Program-made: the position numbers and the translations under genes | In this document: positions 25,644-33,605 of the stretch, piece by piece | Numbering within the stretch: the first letter of the stretch is position 1 | How the letters are laid out: each line of letters starts with the position of its first letter | The notes under the pieces: generated by a model | What the model was told of the DNA's origin: nothing | The model's database searches: none | What the model saw: the letters and a program-made list of their open reading frames with translations, nothing else | Origin: DAIDKA01 sp036498905 | GTDB lineage: Bacteria > Pseudomonadota > Gammaproteobacteria > Steroidobacterales > Steroidobacteraceae | Direction of reading: 5' to 3' | DNA: 64,000 bases | Assembly: GCA_036498905.1 (NCBI GenBank) | Contig: DASYER010000039.1 | Span: 56,996 to 120,995, forward strand

Positions 25644-27359
25644 TTAATGTTCGCCGGGCCCAGTTCCGGTCACGGCACCGTCCGAGGCACTGCCCACCAA
25701 GTGCGCATATTTCATGAGTACCCCACTCGTCGCGTAAGGTTTTGGTGCAACCCACTGCGCTCGTCTGCGGCGCAGCTGCGTCGCCGACAACTGCACGTTG
25801 ATGGCTTGTTTCACAGCGTCAATCGTCACAATGTCCCCGCTGCGCAGCAGCCCGATGGGGCCGCCGACGGCCGCCTCCGGGGCGATATGTCCAACGACGA
25901 ACCCGTGGCTGCCACCTGAAAAACGCCCATCGGTAATCAGGGCCACGCTGCCCCCGAGCCCGCGCCCCATGAGCGCACCGGTGGGACTGAGCATCTCGCG
26001 CATGCCCGGGCCGCCCTTCGGGCCTTCATAGCGAATCACCACCACATCGCCCGCGCGCACCGTGCCGTTGAGAATCGCCGCCGTCGCCCGCTCCTCTCCG
26101 TCGAAGACCCGGGCGCGCCCCTGGAATGTCAGCCCTTCTTTTCCCGTGATTTTTGCCACGGCCCCGGCGGGGGCGAGATTCCCCTTCAAGACAACCAGAT
26201 GACTGTCCTTCTTGATGGGATCCGAAAGCGGGCGAACTACGTCTTGACCTTTGGGATAAGCAGCTGTGGCCGCGAGGTTCTGCGCCAGCGTGCGGCCGGT
26301 GACGGTCAGGCACTCACCATGGAGCAGGTCCGCGTCGAGCAGCATTTTCATCAGCGGCTGGATGCCCCCGATCGCGATGAGTTCCGACATCAGGTAACGA
26401 CCGCTCGGCCGGACATCTGCCAGCACCGGCACGCGGCGGCCGATGCGACTGAAATCCTCAAGCCGCAGCTTGACGCGGGCCTCGTGGGCGATCGCCAGCA
26501 AGTGCAGCACGGCATTGGTGGAGCCACCCAGCGCGATGCTCACCGTAATCGCATTTTCAAACGCCTTACGGGTGAGGATGTCGCGCGGCCGGATCCCGGT
26601 TTGGATGAGCCGCACTACCGCGGCGCCGGCGTACTCGCAATCCAGGCGCTTGGCATCACTCACCGCTTCCTGCGCCGAGCTGCCGGGGAGCGACAGCCCC
26701 AGGGCTTCGATGGCCGAAGCCATGGTATTGGCCGTATACATGCCGCCGCAGCTGCCCGGACCGGGAATGGCCGTGCGCTCGACTTCCAGCAGCTGGGCAT
26801 CGCTCATGGTGCCGGCGGCATGGGCACCCACGGCCTCGAACACCGAGACGATGTCGCGTCGCTGCACGCCGGGTCTGATCGTGCCCCCGTAGACGAAGGC
26901 GGCCGGGCGGTTCATGCGCGCCATGGCCATCGCGCAGCCAGGCATGTTCTTGTCGCAGCCGCCCACTGCGACAAAGCCATCAAAGCCTTCCGCGCCCACG
27001 ACGGTCTCGATCGAATCGGCAATGACTTCGCGTGACACCAGCGAATAGCGCATCCCCGGTGAACCCATCGAAATACCGTCCGACACCGTGATCGTGTTGA
27101 ACAGCACGCTCTTGCCGCCCGCCGCATCCACGCCCGCAGCCGCGGCGCGGGCCAGTTCGGCAATGTGCATATTGCAGGGTGTCAGGTTGGCCCAGGTGGA
27201 GGCGATTCCGACCTGCGGCTTGGCGAAGTCCGCATCCCCGAAGCCCACCGCGCGCAGCATCGCGCGTGAGGGCGCCTGCTTGGCTCCGTCGACGACCAGT
27301 CGTGAATAACGGCGCGGATCGTGGGATGCGCGCTTCTTTGCTGTGGATTTCGTGGCCAT
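25644..27359 (-). CDS. ilvD: Dihydroxy-acid dehydratase (IlvD)
   Basis: IlvD dehydrates 2,3-dihydroxy-acids to the 2-keto acid precursors of valine, isoleucine and leucine, using an Fe-S cluster. The 571-residue protein has the cluster and metal motifs NLTPCNMHI, GGCDKNMPGC and PGSCGGMYTANTM, plus GSTNAVLHLLAIAHEA and TDGRFSGGSHGFVVGH near the C-terminus. Intact, typical length. It follows the M17 aminopeptidase gene by seven bases and is separate from the ilvC-leu operon, which is transcribed the other way. Confidence 0.97.
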   Translation of the reverse strand: MATKSTAKKRASHDPRRYSRLVVDGAKQAPSRAMLRAVGFGDADFAKPQVGIASTWANLTPCNMHIAELARAAAAGVDAAGGKSVLFNTITVSDGISMGSPGMRYSLVSREVIADSIETVVGAEGFDGFVAVGGCDKNMPGCAMAMARMNRPAAFVYGGTIRPGVQRRDIVSVFEAVGAHAAGTMSDAQLLEVERTAIPGPGSCGGMYTANTMASAIEALGLSLPGSSAQEAVSDAKRLDCEYAGAAVVRLIQTGIRPRDILTRKAFENAITVSIALGGSTNAVLHLLAIAHEARVKLRLEDFSRIGRRVPVLADVRPSGRYLMSELIAIGGIQPLMKMLLDADLLHGECLTVTGRTLAQNLAATAAYPKGQDVVRPLSDPIKKDSHLVVLKGNLAPAGAVAKITGKEGLTFQGRARVFDGEERATAAILNGTVRAGDVVVIRYEGPKGGPGMREMLSPTGALMGRGLGGSVALITDGRFSGGSHGFVVGHIAPEAAVGGPIGLLRSGDIVTIDAVKQAINVQLSATQLRRRRAQWVAPKPYATSGVLMKYAHLVGSASDGAVTGTGPGEH

Positions 27360-27366
27360 GGTTTCC

Positions 27367-28764
27367 TTATCCGAATCGCTGGCGAATCAAGCTGTACAGC
27401 GCCCGCACACATTGGGCCTCGGCGCCCACGGGACGACCGGGTCGCTCCTTGGGATTCCAGGCATACAGATCCAGGTGCAGCCAGGCGCGGGAAATTGTTA
27501 CAAACCGCTTCAGGAACAGCGCCGCGATGATCGATCCGGCGAAGGGGCCGGTCGAGACATTGCCGAGGTCGGCGATGCGACTGCTGAACTCATCATCGTA
27601 GCCTGCCCACAGCGGCATCGGCCACAGGGGGTCATGGGTGGCCTCCCCGGCGGCGCGTGCACTGGCCAGCAACGCCTCGTCCGGGCTGAACGCGGCCGGC
27701 AGCTCCGGCCCGAGTGCGGTGCGGGCGGCACCCGTCAGGGTCGCCATATCAATCAGCAGATCCGGCGCCTCCGCGTCCGCCTCGGCCAGCGCATCGGCGA
27801 GGATCAGGCGTCCCTCGGCGTCGGTATTGCCGATCTCCACGGTCAGACCCTTGCGCGAGCGCAGAATGTCGCCGGGACGATAGGACAGCGCATCAACGCT
27901 GTTCTCCACGCAGGGCAGCAGCACCCGCAGCTGGATCGGCGCGTTCAGGCTCATCAGCATGCTGGCCAGAGCCAGCGCGCAGGCCGCCCCACCCATGTCC
28001 TTTTTCATCAGCAGCATCGCGGCGCCCGGTTTCAGATCCAGGCCCCCGCTGTCGAAGCACACCCCCTTGCCCACCAGCGTCACCCGCGGGGCATCGGCCG
28101 GTCCCCAGCGCAGATCGACCAGGCATGGCTCGCGGGCACTGCCGGCGCCCACCGCGCGAATCAGCGCAAATCCCTGCGCCTCCAGTTCCATCCCCACCAG
28201 CACCCGGCAGCGGGCGCCAAAGCGTGCCGCCAGATCGAATCCGGCCTGCGCCAGTTCGGCCGGACCCAAGTCATTGGCGGGCGTATTGATCAGGTCGCGT
28301 GCCAGGGTTGCGGCCTGCGCCGCAGCCAGCACGTAGGGGATGTCGGCACCCGGTGGCGCCAGGAGCGCGGCTCGCGGCGCATTGCCGGCGCTGCGGTAGC
28401 GGGTGATCCGGTAGCTGCCGATGAGCCACCCCAGCGCGAACTGGGTGGCTGCCGGCGGCGCCAATGGGGTGGCGACGCGATAGTCCTCACCCGGTAGCCG
28501 GTCGCTCAGTCCCGCGGCATGCCACAAAGTGAGCTCGTCGGCCTCGCGCAGCGGCCCCAGCCCCACCACCGCGCCCCCCACCTGCCCGGCTTCTCCGGGC
28601 AGGACCAGTACCCGCTGCCGCTCGGCCTGGAAATTGTTGGTGTGCACCCAATTCACCACGGCGGCCGGCTGCTGCGCCAGCCACGACGCCAGAGTTGCCT
28701 CACTGAGCAGCCATAGGGGTCGTGCCGCGGGGCGTGCTTCGGTCAATAGCAGATCTGAGCTCAT
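27367..28764 (-). CDS. M17-family leucyl aminopeptidase
   Basis: A 465-residue cytosolic zinc/manganese aminopeptidase that removes N-terminal residues from peptides. The C-terminal catalytic domain has VGKGVCFDSGGLDLKP, MKKDMGGAA and the family signature NTDAEGRLILADAL, covering the metal ligands and catalytic Lys. The N-terminal domain is short and Ala-rich, more like PepB-type or stand-alone M17 members than E. coli PepA. The ATG at 28764 (MSSDLLLTEARPAARP) has CCGGAG upstream; the open frame extends further without similarity. It is transcribed with ilvD and divergent from the ilvC leader. Confidence 0.93.
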   Translation of the reverse strand: MSSDLLLTEARPAARPLWLLSEATLASWLAQQPAAVVNWVHTNNFQAERQRVLVLPGEAGQVGGAVVGLGPLREADELTLWHAAGLSDRLPGEDYRVATPLAPPAATQFALGWLIGSYRITRYRSAGNAPRAALLAPPGADIPYVLAAAQAATLARDLINTPANDLGPAELAQAGFDLAARFGARCRVLVGMELEAQGFALIRAVGAGSAREPCLVDLRWGPADAPRVTLVGKGVCFDSGGLDLKPGAAMLLMKKDMGGAACALALASMLMSLNAPIQLRVLLPCVENSVDALSYRPGDILRSRKGLTVEIGNTDAEGRLILADALAEADAEAPDLLIDMATLTGAARTALGPELPAAFSPDEALLASARAAGEATHDPLWPMPLWAGYDDEFSSRIADLGNVSTGPFAGSIIAALFLKRFVTISRAWLHLDLYAWNPKERPGRPVGAEAQCVRALYSLIRQRFG

Positions 28765-28788
28765 CGCAACTCCGGAACGCCGATTCGA

Positions 28789-28817
28789 TTGACAATTTTG
28801 CACGAATTTGCTGACAT
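28789..28817 (+). promoter_or_regulatory. Promoter of the ilvC-leu operon
   Basis: A perfect TTGACA (28789-28794) is followed after 17 bases by TGACAT (28812-28817, three of six). The predicted start near 28824 gives a leader transcript of about 230 bases up to the attenuator terminator. It lies in the 346-base gap between the divergent aminopeptidase gene and ilvC; the rest of that gap is filled by the leader peptide and attenuator. Confidence 0.65.
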
Positions 28818-28850
28818 TCGAGGTCAACGTTGCACTGTCCGAATTCGCTG

Positions 28851-28985
28851 ATGACCACAATCCCAGAACAATGCAGCCATTGCCGCACTCCGGTGTCGGT
28901 TCCGCCGGCGCTGCTTGCTGTGCGGCTTACGATCGGGCTGCTTCCCGTCGGAAGCGGCCGGTGCGGGTCATTCGCGAGCACTTAA
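28851..28985 (+). CDS. Branched-chain amino acid leader peptide of the ilvC attenuator
   Basis: A 44-codon reading frame from ATG 28851 to TAA. Codons 15 to 33 contain ten branched-chain residues (V15, V17, L21, L22, V24, L26, I28, L30, L31, V33), the signature of a leader that senses charged tRNA-Val, -Leu and -Ile. The frame ends 16 bases after the antiterminator's left arm, so a ribosome that reaches the stop would mask that arm. No strong Shine-Dalgarno precedes the ATG, which is the main weakness. The longer frame 28808-29098 in another phase crosses the terminator and shows no such bias. Confidence 0.75.
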   Translation: MTTIPEQCSHCRTPVSVPPALLAVRLTIGLLPVGSGRCGSFAST

Positions 28986-29055
28986 GGGAAAAGCGCATCA
29001 CGAACACCAGGACCCCGCACCGGCCCCTAACCAGGGCGGGTGCGGGGTTTTTTAT
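28956..29055 (+). promoter_or_regulatory. Transcription attenuator (antiterminator/terminator switch) before ilvC
   Basis: Left arm 28956-28967 (GGCCGGTGCGGG) pairs without mismatch with 29014-29025 (CCCGCACCGGCC), and two more pairs form past a bulged C. This 12-bp antiterminator uses the same bases that form the 5' arm of the terminator at 29012-29055, so the two structures exclude each other. A 5' segment near 28883-28893 (CCGCACTCCGG) could pair with the left arm as the alternative 1:2 hairpin. Stalling at the Leu/Val/Ile codons frees the left arm and allows read-through into ilvC-leuB. Confidence 0.82.
29012..29055 (+). terminator. Intrinsic terminator of the ilvC attenuator
   Basis: ACCCCGCACC (29012-29021) pairs with GGTGCGGGGT (29039-29048), with an inner GCCC/GGGC extension past a G-G mismatch, and is followed by a T-run (TTTTTAT). 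It ends 55 bases before the ilvC ATG. Confidence 0.93.
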
Positions 29056-29110
29056 GCGCCCGGCATTTTGGCCGTTTGGCGCGTGTCCAGCAGCTTAGGG
29101 GAGCATAGAG

Positions 29111-30106
29111 ATGAAGTTGTATTCGCAGAAGGACGTGAACAAGAAGGCCTTGCGCGGCGCGCGCATCGCTGTGCTCGGCTACGGCAGCCAGGGCCGGGCC
29201 CATGCCCTGAATCTCAAGGACAGCGGCTTCGATGTCGTCGCCGGCGTCCGCAAGTCCGGCGCGAGCTGGAAGAAGGCCAAGAAGGACGGTCTTGAAGTCG
29301 CGGAGCCCGCGCAGGCCGTGGCCGACGCCGACCTCATCGCCATGCTGGTACCGGATCTGGCCCAGGAGGCGCTGTACGGTGAAGTGATCGGCTCGATCAA
29401 GAAGGGTGCGACGCTGCTGTTCGCCCATGGCTTCAACGTGCATTTCAAGCTCATCAAGCCGCGCCGTGATCTGGATGTGGTGCTGATTGCACCGAAGGGT
29501 CCCGGTGATCTGGTCCGTCGCCAATACCAGCAGGGTCGTGGCGTGCCGTGTCTGATCGCGGTCGCGCAGGATGCCACCGGCAATGCCCACGCACGTGCCC
29601 TTGCCTATGCGCACGGCATCGGCGGCACCCGCGGTGGAGTGCTCGATACGACTTTCGCAGAGGAGACCGAGACCGATCTGTTCGGCGAACAGGCCGTGCT
29701 GTGCGGCGGCGCCACGGAGCTTGTGGTCAAGGGTTTCGAGACGCTGGTCGAGGCCGGTTATCAGCCCGAAGTCGCCTACTACGAGTGCCTGCATGAACTG
29801 AAGCTCATCGTCGATTTGCTGCACGAGGGCGGGATCACCAAGATGCATCAGTTCATTTCCGACACTGCCAAGTATGGCGATCTGACGCGCGGTCCGCGTG
29901 TGGTCAACGAGAAGACCAAGAACGAGATGCGCAAGATCCTCAAGGAAATCCAGACGGGCAAGTTTGCCAAGCAGTGGATCGATGAGAACCGATCCGGCCA
30001 GAAGGAGTATCGCAAGATGCTCAAGCAGGACATGGACCGTCAGATCGAAAGGGTCGGTGCGACTTTGCGCGCCAAGATGCCCTGGCTGAACGACCGGCGC
30101 GCGTAG
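29111..30106 (+). CDS. ilvC: Ketol-acid reductoisomerase (IlvC), class I
   Basis: IlvC isomerises and reduces acetolactate and acetohydroxybutyrate with NADPH. The 331-residue class I enzyme has the Rossmann motif VLGYGSQGRAHALNLKDSG, the phosphate-recognition loop VRKSGASWKKA, the region APKGPGDLVRRQYQQGRGVPCL and metal-binding VLDTTFAEETETDLFGEQAVLCGG and AYYECLHELKLIVDLLHEGG. GGGGAG lies about eight bases before the ATG. First structural gene behind the attenuator, followed after 18 bases by the leuA-like gene. ilvBN genes are not in the window. Confidence 0.97.
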   Translation: MKLYSQKDVNKKALRGARIAVLGYGSQGRAHALNLKDSGFDVVAGVRKSGASWKKAKKDGLEVAEPAQAVADADLIAMLVPDLAQEALYGEVIGSIKKGATLLFAHGFNVHFKLIKPRRDLDVVLIAPKGPGDLVRRQYQQGRGVPCLIAVAQDATGNAHARALAYAHGIGGTRGGVLDTTFAEETETDLFGEQAVLCGGATELVVKGFETLVEAGYQPEVAYYECLHELKLIVDLLHEGGITKMHQFISDTAKYGDLTRGPRVVNEKTKNEMRKILKEIQTGKFAKQWIDENRSGQKEYRKMLKQDMDRQIERVGATLRAKMPWLNDRRA

Positions 30107-30124
30107 CGAGGTCACACCAAGTAC

Positions 30125-31597
30125 ATGCCCACCGAGCCCGAACGCGTCACTATTTTCGATACCACGCTGCGCGACGGCGAGCTGGCGCCCGGCTGCAGCA
30201 TGACGCAGCCGGAAAAACTGCGGGTGGCGCGCGCCCTCGCGGAGTTGGGCGTGGACGTGATCGAAGCCGGCTATCCGGGCGCATCGCGCGGCGACTGGGA
30301 CAGTGTTCGCTCAGTCGCCCGCGAGGTGCAGGGGCCCATCATCTGCGCCTTGGCCCGCTGCAAACGCGATGAAATCGAGCGGGCCGCAGGCGCGTTGGAG
30401 GGCGCGGCCCGCAAGCGCCTGCACGTATACATCGGGACCAGCCCCGCGTATCGGGAGCAGCAACTGCATCTGAGCGCGGTCCAGGTGATCAGGACCGCCA
30501 TAGACGCCGTGGCGATCGCGCGCGAACGCTTCACTGATGTCGAATTCTCGCCTGAAGATGCCTCGCGCACCGAGCTTGAGTTTCTCGCCGAGGTCATCGA
30601 GAGGGTGATCGAGGCGGGTGCGACCACCATCAATATTCCCGACACCGTCGGCTATGCGGTGCCGGATGAATTCTCCGAACTGTTCCGTTACCTGCGCAAG
30701 AACGTGCGCGGCATCGACAAGGTGGTGCTGTCGGTACATTGCCATGACGATCTGGGAATGGCCGTTGCCAACAGCCTCACCGCCGTGGTCGCGGGCGCCC
30801 GGCAGATCGAATGCACCATCAACGGCATCGGGGAGCGGGCCGGCAACTGTTCCCTCGAGGAGGTCGTGATGGCCCTGCGCACCCGCGCCGCCTTCTTCAA
30901 CCTCGCAACGAATATCCGCTCGACGCGGCTGTATCCGGTATCACGCCTGGTGTCGAACATCACCGGTGTCCTGATCCCGCGCAACAAGGCGGTGGTGGGC
31001 GAGAACGCCGTCCTTAAGGAGGATGTGGGCCTGCCACGCAGCGGCCTGGTGCTGGGGAAAGACAGCGGACCGGACGATCTGCGCGCGCGCATCGCGGCAC
31101 TGGGTTTCGAGCTTGATGCCGCCCAGTTTGCCCGCGTGCACGCGGAGTTCAGGGGTCTCGTGCTGCGCAAGAAAGAACTCTTCGACGGAGATATCGAGGC
31201 ACTGGTACTGCGTGCGGAAGGCGGCGGCCCCTGGGAACTCACGCAGCTGCGGATCGAATCCGGCAGTGGTGCGGAGGGCGCGCGCGCCACGGTCGATCTG
31301 AAGCATCGCGACGGACGCGCAGTCGAGCAGACCTCGCGGGGCGACGGTCCCGTGGATGCCTCGTTCCTGGCCCTGACCGCAGCCACGGGCATACAGGTTA
31401 CGCTACGCACCTTCGAAGTCCGCGCCGTCACCGGTGGGCAGGATGCGCAGGGCGAAGCTGTGGTTCATGTGGAGTACCAGAACCGCACCTACCGCGGCGC
31501 CAGCGCCAGCACCGACATTGTCGAGGCCGGTACCCGGGCACTGCTAGAAGTCATCAACCGCATTGAACTGACGCGCGCGGCGCCGCCGCACGCGTAG
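30125..31597 (+). CDS. LeuA-like 2-isopropylmalate synthase lacking a conserved catalytic segment
   Basis: LeuA condenses acetyl-CoA with 2-ketoisovalerate. This 490-residue protein keeps the TIM-barrel motifs FDTTLRDGE (metal Asp12), SVHCHDDLGMAVANSL (His205, His207) and NGIGERAGNCSLEEVV, and a C-terminal regulatory LeuA dimer domain (TATDIVEA-like TDIVEAGTRALLEVINR). Two departures are clear: the normal Gln of LRDGEQ is Leu20, and after NKAVVGENA (residue 295) the sequence goes straight to VLKEDVGL, so the family's FAHESGIHQDG and most of the NRETYEIM region are gone. LGKHSG is also LGKDSG. The frame is intact. It sits between ilvC and leuC, so a role in leucine synthesis is expected, but activity is doubtful. 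Confidence 0.8.
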   Translation: MPTEPERVTIFDTTLRDGELAPGCSMTQPEKLRVARALAELGVDVIEAGYPGASRGDWDSVRSVAREVQGPIICALARCKRDEIERAAGALEGAARKRLHVYIGTSPAYREQQLHLSAVQVIRTAIDAVAIARERFTDVEFSPEDASRTELEFLAEVIERVIEAGATTINIPDTVGYAVPDEFSELFRYLRKNVRGIDKVVLSVHCHDDLGMAVANSLTAVVAGARQIECTINGIGERAGNCSLEEVVMALRTRAAFFNLATNIRSTRLYPVSRLVSNITGVLIPRNKAVVGENAVLKEDVGLPRSGLVLGKDSGPDDLRARIAALGFELDAAQFARVHAEFRGLVLRKKELFDGDIEALVLRAEGGGPWELTQLRIESGSGAEGARATVDLKHRDGRAVEQTSRGDGPVDASFLALTAATGIQVTLRTFEVRAVTGGQDAQGEAVVHVEYQNRTYRGASASTDIVEAGTRALLEVINRIELTRAAPPHA

Positions 31598-31617
31598 ACC
31601 GACATCCAGGATCAAAC

Positions 31618-33015
31618 ATGCCGAAGACCATGTTCCAGAAGGTTTGGGAGCAGCACGAAGTGGCTCCCGAGACCCCCGACACACCAGCGGTGCTGTTCAT
31701 CGACCTGCACCTCATCCATGAGGTCACCACGCCGCAGGCATTCGAGGTGCTGCGCCAGCGCGGCCTGTCGGTACGCCGCAAGGATCTCACGCTCGCGACC
31801 ATGGATCACTCCACGCCGACCCGCACCGAGCAGGTATTCGGCGGTGTGCCGGTGGTCCAATCGGCGGCCGCGAAGCAGGTGGCGCAGCTGCAGAAAAATT
31901 GCGTTGCCGCCGGCATCGAACTGCTGGACATGCACAGCGACCTGCGCGGCATCGTGCACATCATCGGACCGGAGCTGGGTCTCACGCGCCCGGGTCGCAC
32001 CATCGTGTGCGGGGACAGCCATACCAGCACGCACGGCGCGTTTGGGGCGCTGGCCTTCGGCATCGGCACCACCGAGGTGGGCCATGTATTCGCGACGCAA
32101 TGCATCCTGCAGCGCAAGCCGAAGACCTTTGCGATCAACGTGAACCAGAAACTGCAGGCAGGCGTGACCGCCAAGGATCTGGTGCTCGCCATCATCGGCC
32201 AGATCGGTGTCGAGGGCGGTACCGGACATGTGCTTGAGTATCGCGGCGAGGGGATACGTGCCCTGAACATGGAAGAGCGCATGACGGTGTGCAACATGTC
32301 CATCGAGGCCGGGGCCCGTGCCGGCATGATCGCGCCGGATGAGACCACCTTCAGCTATCTGGCGGATCGGCCGCGCTCCCCCAGTGGCGCCGCCTGGGAG
32401 CGCGCGGTTGAACGCTGGCGCGCACTGCCGACGGATCCGGGTGCGAAGTTCGATCGCGAACACACCCTGGATGCCGCCGCGCTGGCCCCGATGATCAGCT
32501 ATGGCACCCATCCGGGCATGGTCATTCCGATCAGCGGATCGGTCCCGAACCGCAAGGGCGATCCGGTTTTTGACAAGGCCCTCGCCTACATGGGATTTGA
32601 GGCCGGTCAGGCCATCCGTGACCAGCCCGTCAATGTCGTGTTCATCGGCAGCTGCACGAACGGGCGACTGAGCGACCTGCGCGGCGCGGCGCAGCTGCTG
32701 CGCGGGCACAAGATTGCCAGCAACGTGCGCATGCTGGTGGTGCCGGGCTCCCAGCAGGTGAAGGCCGCGGCCGAAGCGGAAGGGCTGGACCGGATCTTCA
32801 TCGAGGCCGGCGCGGATTGGCGCGAGTCGGGTTGCTCGATGTGCATTGGCATGAACGGTGACACGGTCGCACGCGGTGAATATTCAGTAAGTACGAGCAA
32901 TCGAAATTTTGAGGGCCGACAGGGTGCCGGTGCACGCACACTGCTCGCCAGTCCCCTGACCGCCGCCGCCAGCGCCATACGCGGTCGCGTCACCGACCCA
33001 CGCGAGTTGCTGTAA
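31618..33015 (+). CDS. leuC: 3-isopropylmalate dehydratase large subunit (LeuC)
   Basis: LeuC with LeuD isomerises 2- to 3-isopropylmalate using a 4Fe-4S cluster. The 465-residue aconitase-family protein has DHSTPT, GDSHTSTHGAFGALAFGIGTTEVGHV, the first cluster Cys in FIGSCTNGRLSDLR and the other two in ESGCSMCIGMN, followed by SNRNFEGRQGAGARTLLASPLTAAASAI. Overlaps leuD by one base. Confidence 0.98.
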   Translation: MPKTMFQKVWEQHEVAPETPDTPAVLFIDLHLIHEVTTPQAFEVLRQRGLSVRRKDLTLATMDHSTPTRTEQVFGGVPVVQSAAAKQVAQLQKNCVAAGIELLDMHSDLRGIVHIIGPELGLTRPGRTIVCGDSHTSTHGAFGALAFGIGTTEVGHVFATQCILQRKPKTFAINVNQKLQAGVTAKDLVLAIIGQIGVEGGTGHVLEYRGEGIRALNMEERMTVCNMSIEAGARAGMIAPDETTFSYLADRPRSPSGAAWERAVERWRALPTDPGAKFDREHTLDAAALAPMISYGTHPGMVIPISGSVPNRKGDPVFDKALAYMGFEAGQAIRDQPVNVVFIGSCTNGRLSDLRGAAQLLRGHKIASNVRMLVVPGSQQVKAAAEAEGLDRIFIEAGADWRESGCSMCIGMNGDTVARGEYSVSTSNRNFEGRQGAGARTLLASPLTAAASAIRGRVTDPRELL

Positions 33016-33605
33016 TGGACAAGATCACCACCATCCGTTCGCGCACCGTCGTGCTCCCCGCGACCAACATCGACACCGACCAGATCATCCCGGCGCGCTT
33101 CCTGACCACGACGACGCGCATCGGTCTGGGCACGCAGCTGTTTTCCGACTGGCGCTACGCACCCGACGGCAGCCCGAAGGCTGACTTCGTGCTCAATCAA
33201 CCCGCCGCCGCCGGCTGCCAGGTGCTGGTGGCGGGTCGCAACTTCGGCTGCGGCTCCTCGCGCGAACACGCGCCCTGGGCCTTGCTCGATTACGGCATTC
33301 GCGCCGTCATCAGCACCGAGATCGCCGATATTTTCCGCAACAACTCGCTGATGAACGGACTGCTGCCCATCGTGGTCGATGAGAGCACCAGTCGCTGGCT
33401 CATCGAGAATCCGGGAATCGAGGTCACGATCGATCTGGCCAGCACCACTCTGCAGCTGCCCAACGGCGTCAGGATCAACTTTCCCATCGATCCGTTCGCC
33501 CGGTACTGCCTGCTCAATGGCGTCGATGAGCTGGGCTTTCTGCTGCAGCAACAGGAGCGCATCGCCGCGTACGAAGCGCGAAGCTTGAGGACAATCGAGT
33601 CATGA
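33015..33605 (+). CDS. leuD: 3-isopropylmalate dehydratase small subunit (LeuD)
   Basis: LeuD is the swivelling domain partner of LeuC. The 196-residue protein has the family motifs TNIDTDQIIPARFL, GRNFGCGSSREHAPWAL and ADIFRNNSLMNGLLPI. The ATG overlaps the last base of the leuC stop (TAATG), and leuB overlaps its end by four bases, indicating coupled translation. Confidence 0.98.
   Translation: MDKITTIRSRTVVLPATNIDTDQIIPARFLTTTTRIGLGTQLFSDWRYAPDGSPKADFVLNQPAAAGCQVLVAGRNFGCGSSREHAPWALLDYGIRAVISTEIADIFRNNSLMNGLLPIVVDESTSRWLIENPGIEVTIDLASTTLQLPNGVRINFPIDPFARYCLLNGVDELGFLLQQQERIAAYEARSLRTIES

Noticed and set aside
28808..29098. 96-codon plus-strand frame in the ilvC leader region
   Set aside because: It runs through the terminator hairpin and T-tract and has no codon bias or family resemblance. 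The 44-codon frame at 28851 explains the region better.
31612..32709. 365-codon minus-strand open frame opposite leuC
   Set aside because: Antisense shadow of a fully conserved LeuC; no domain.
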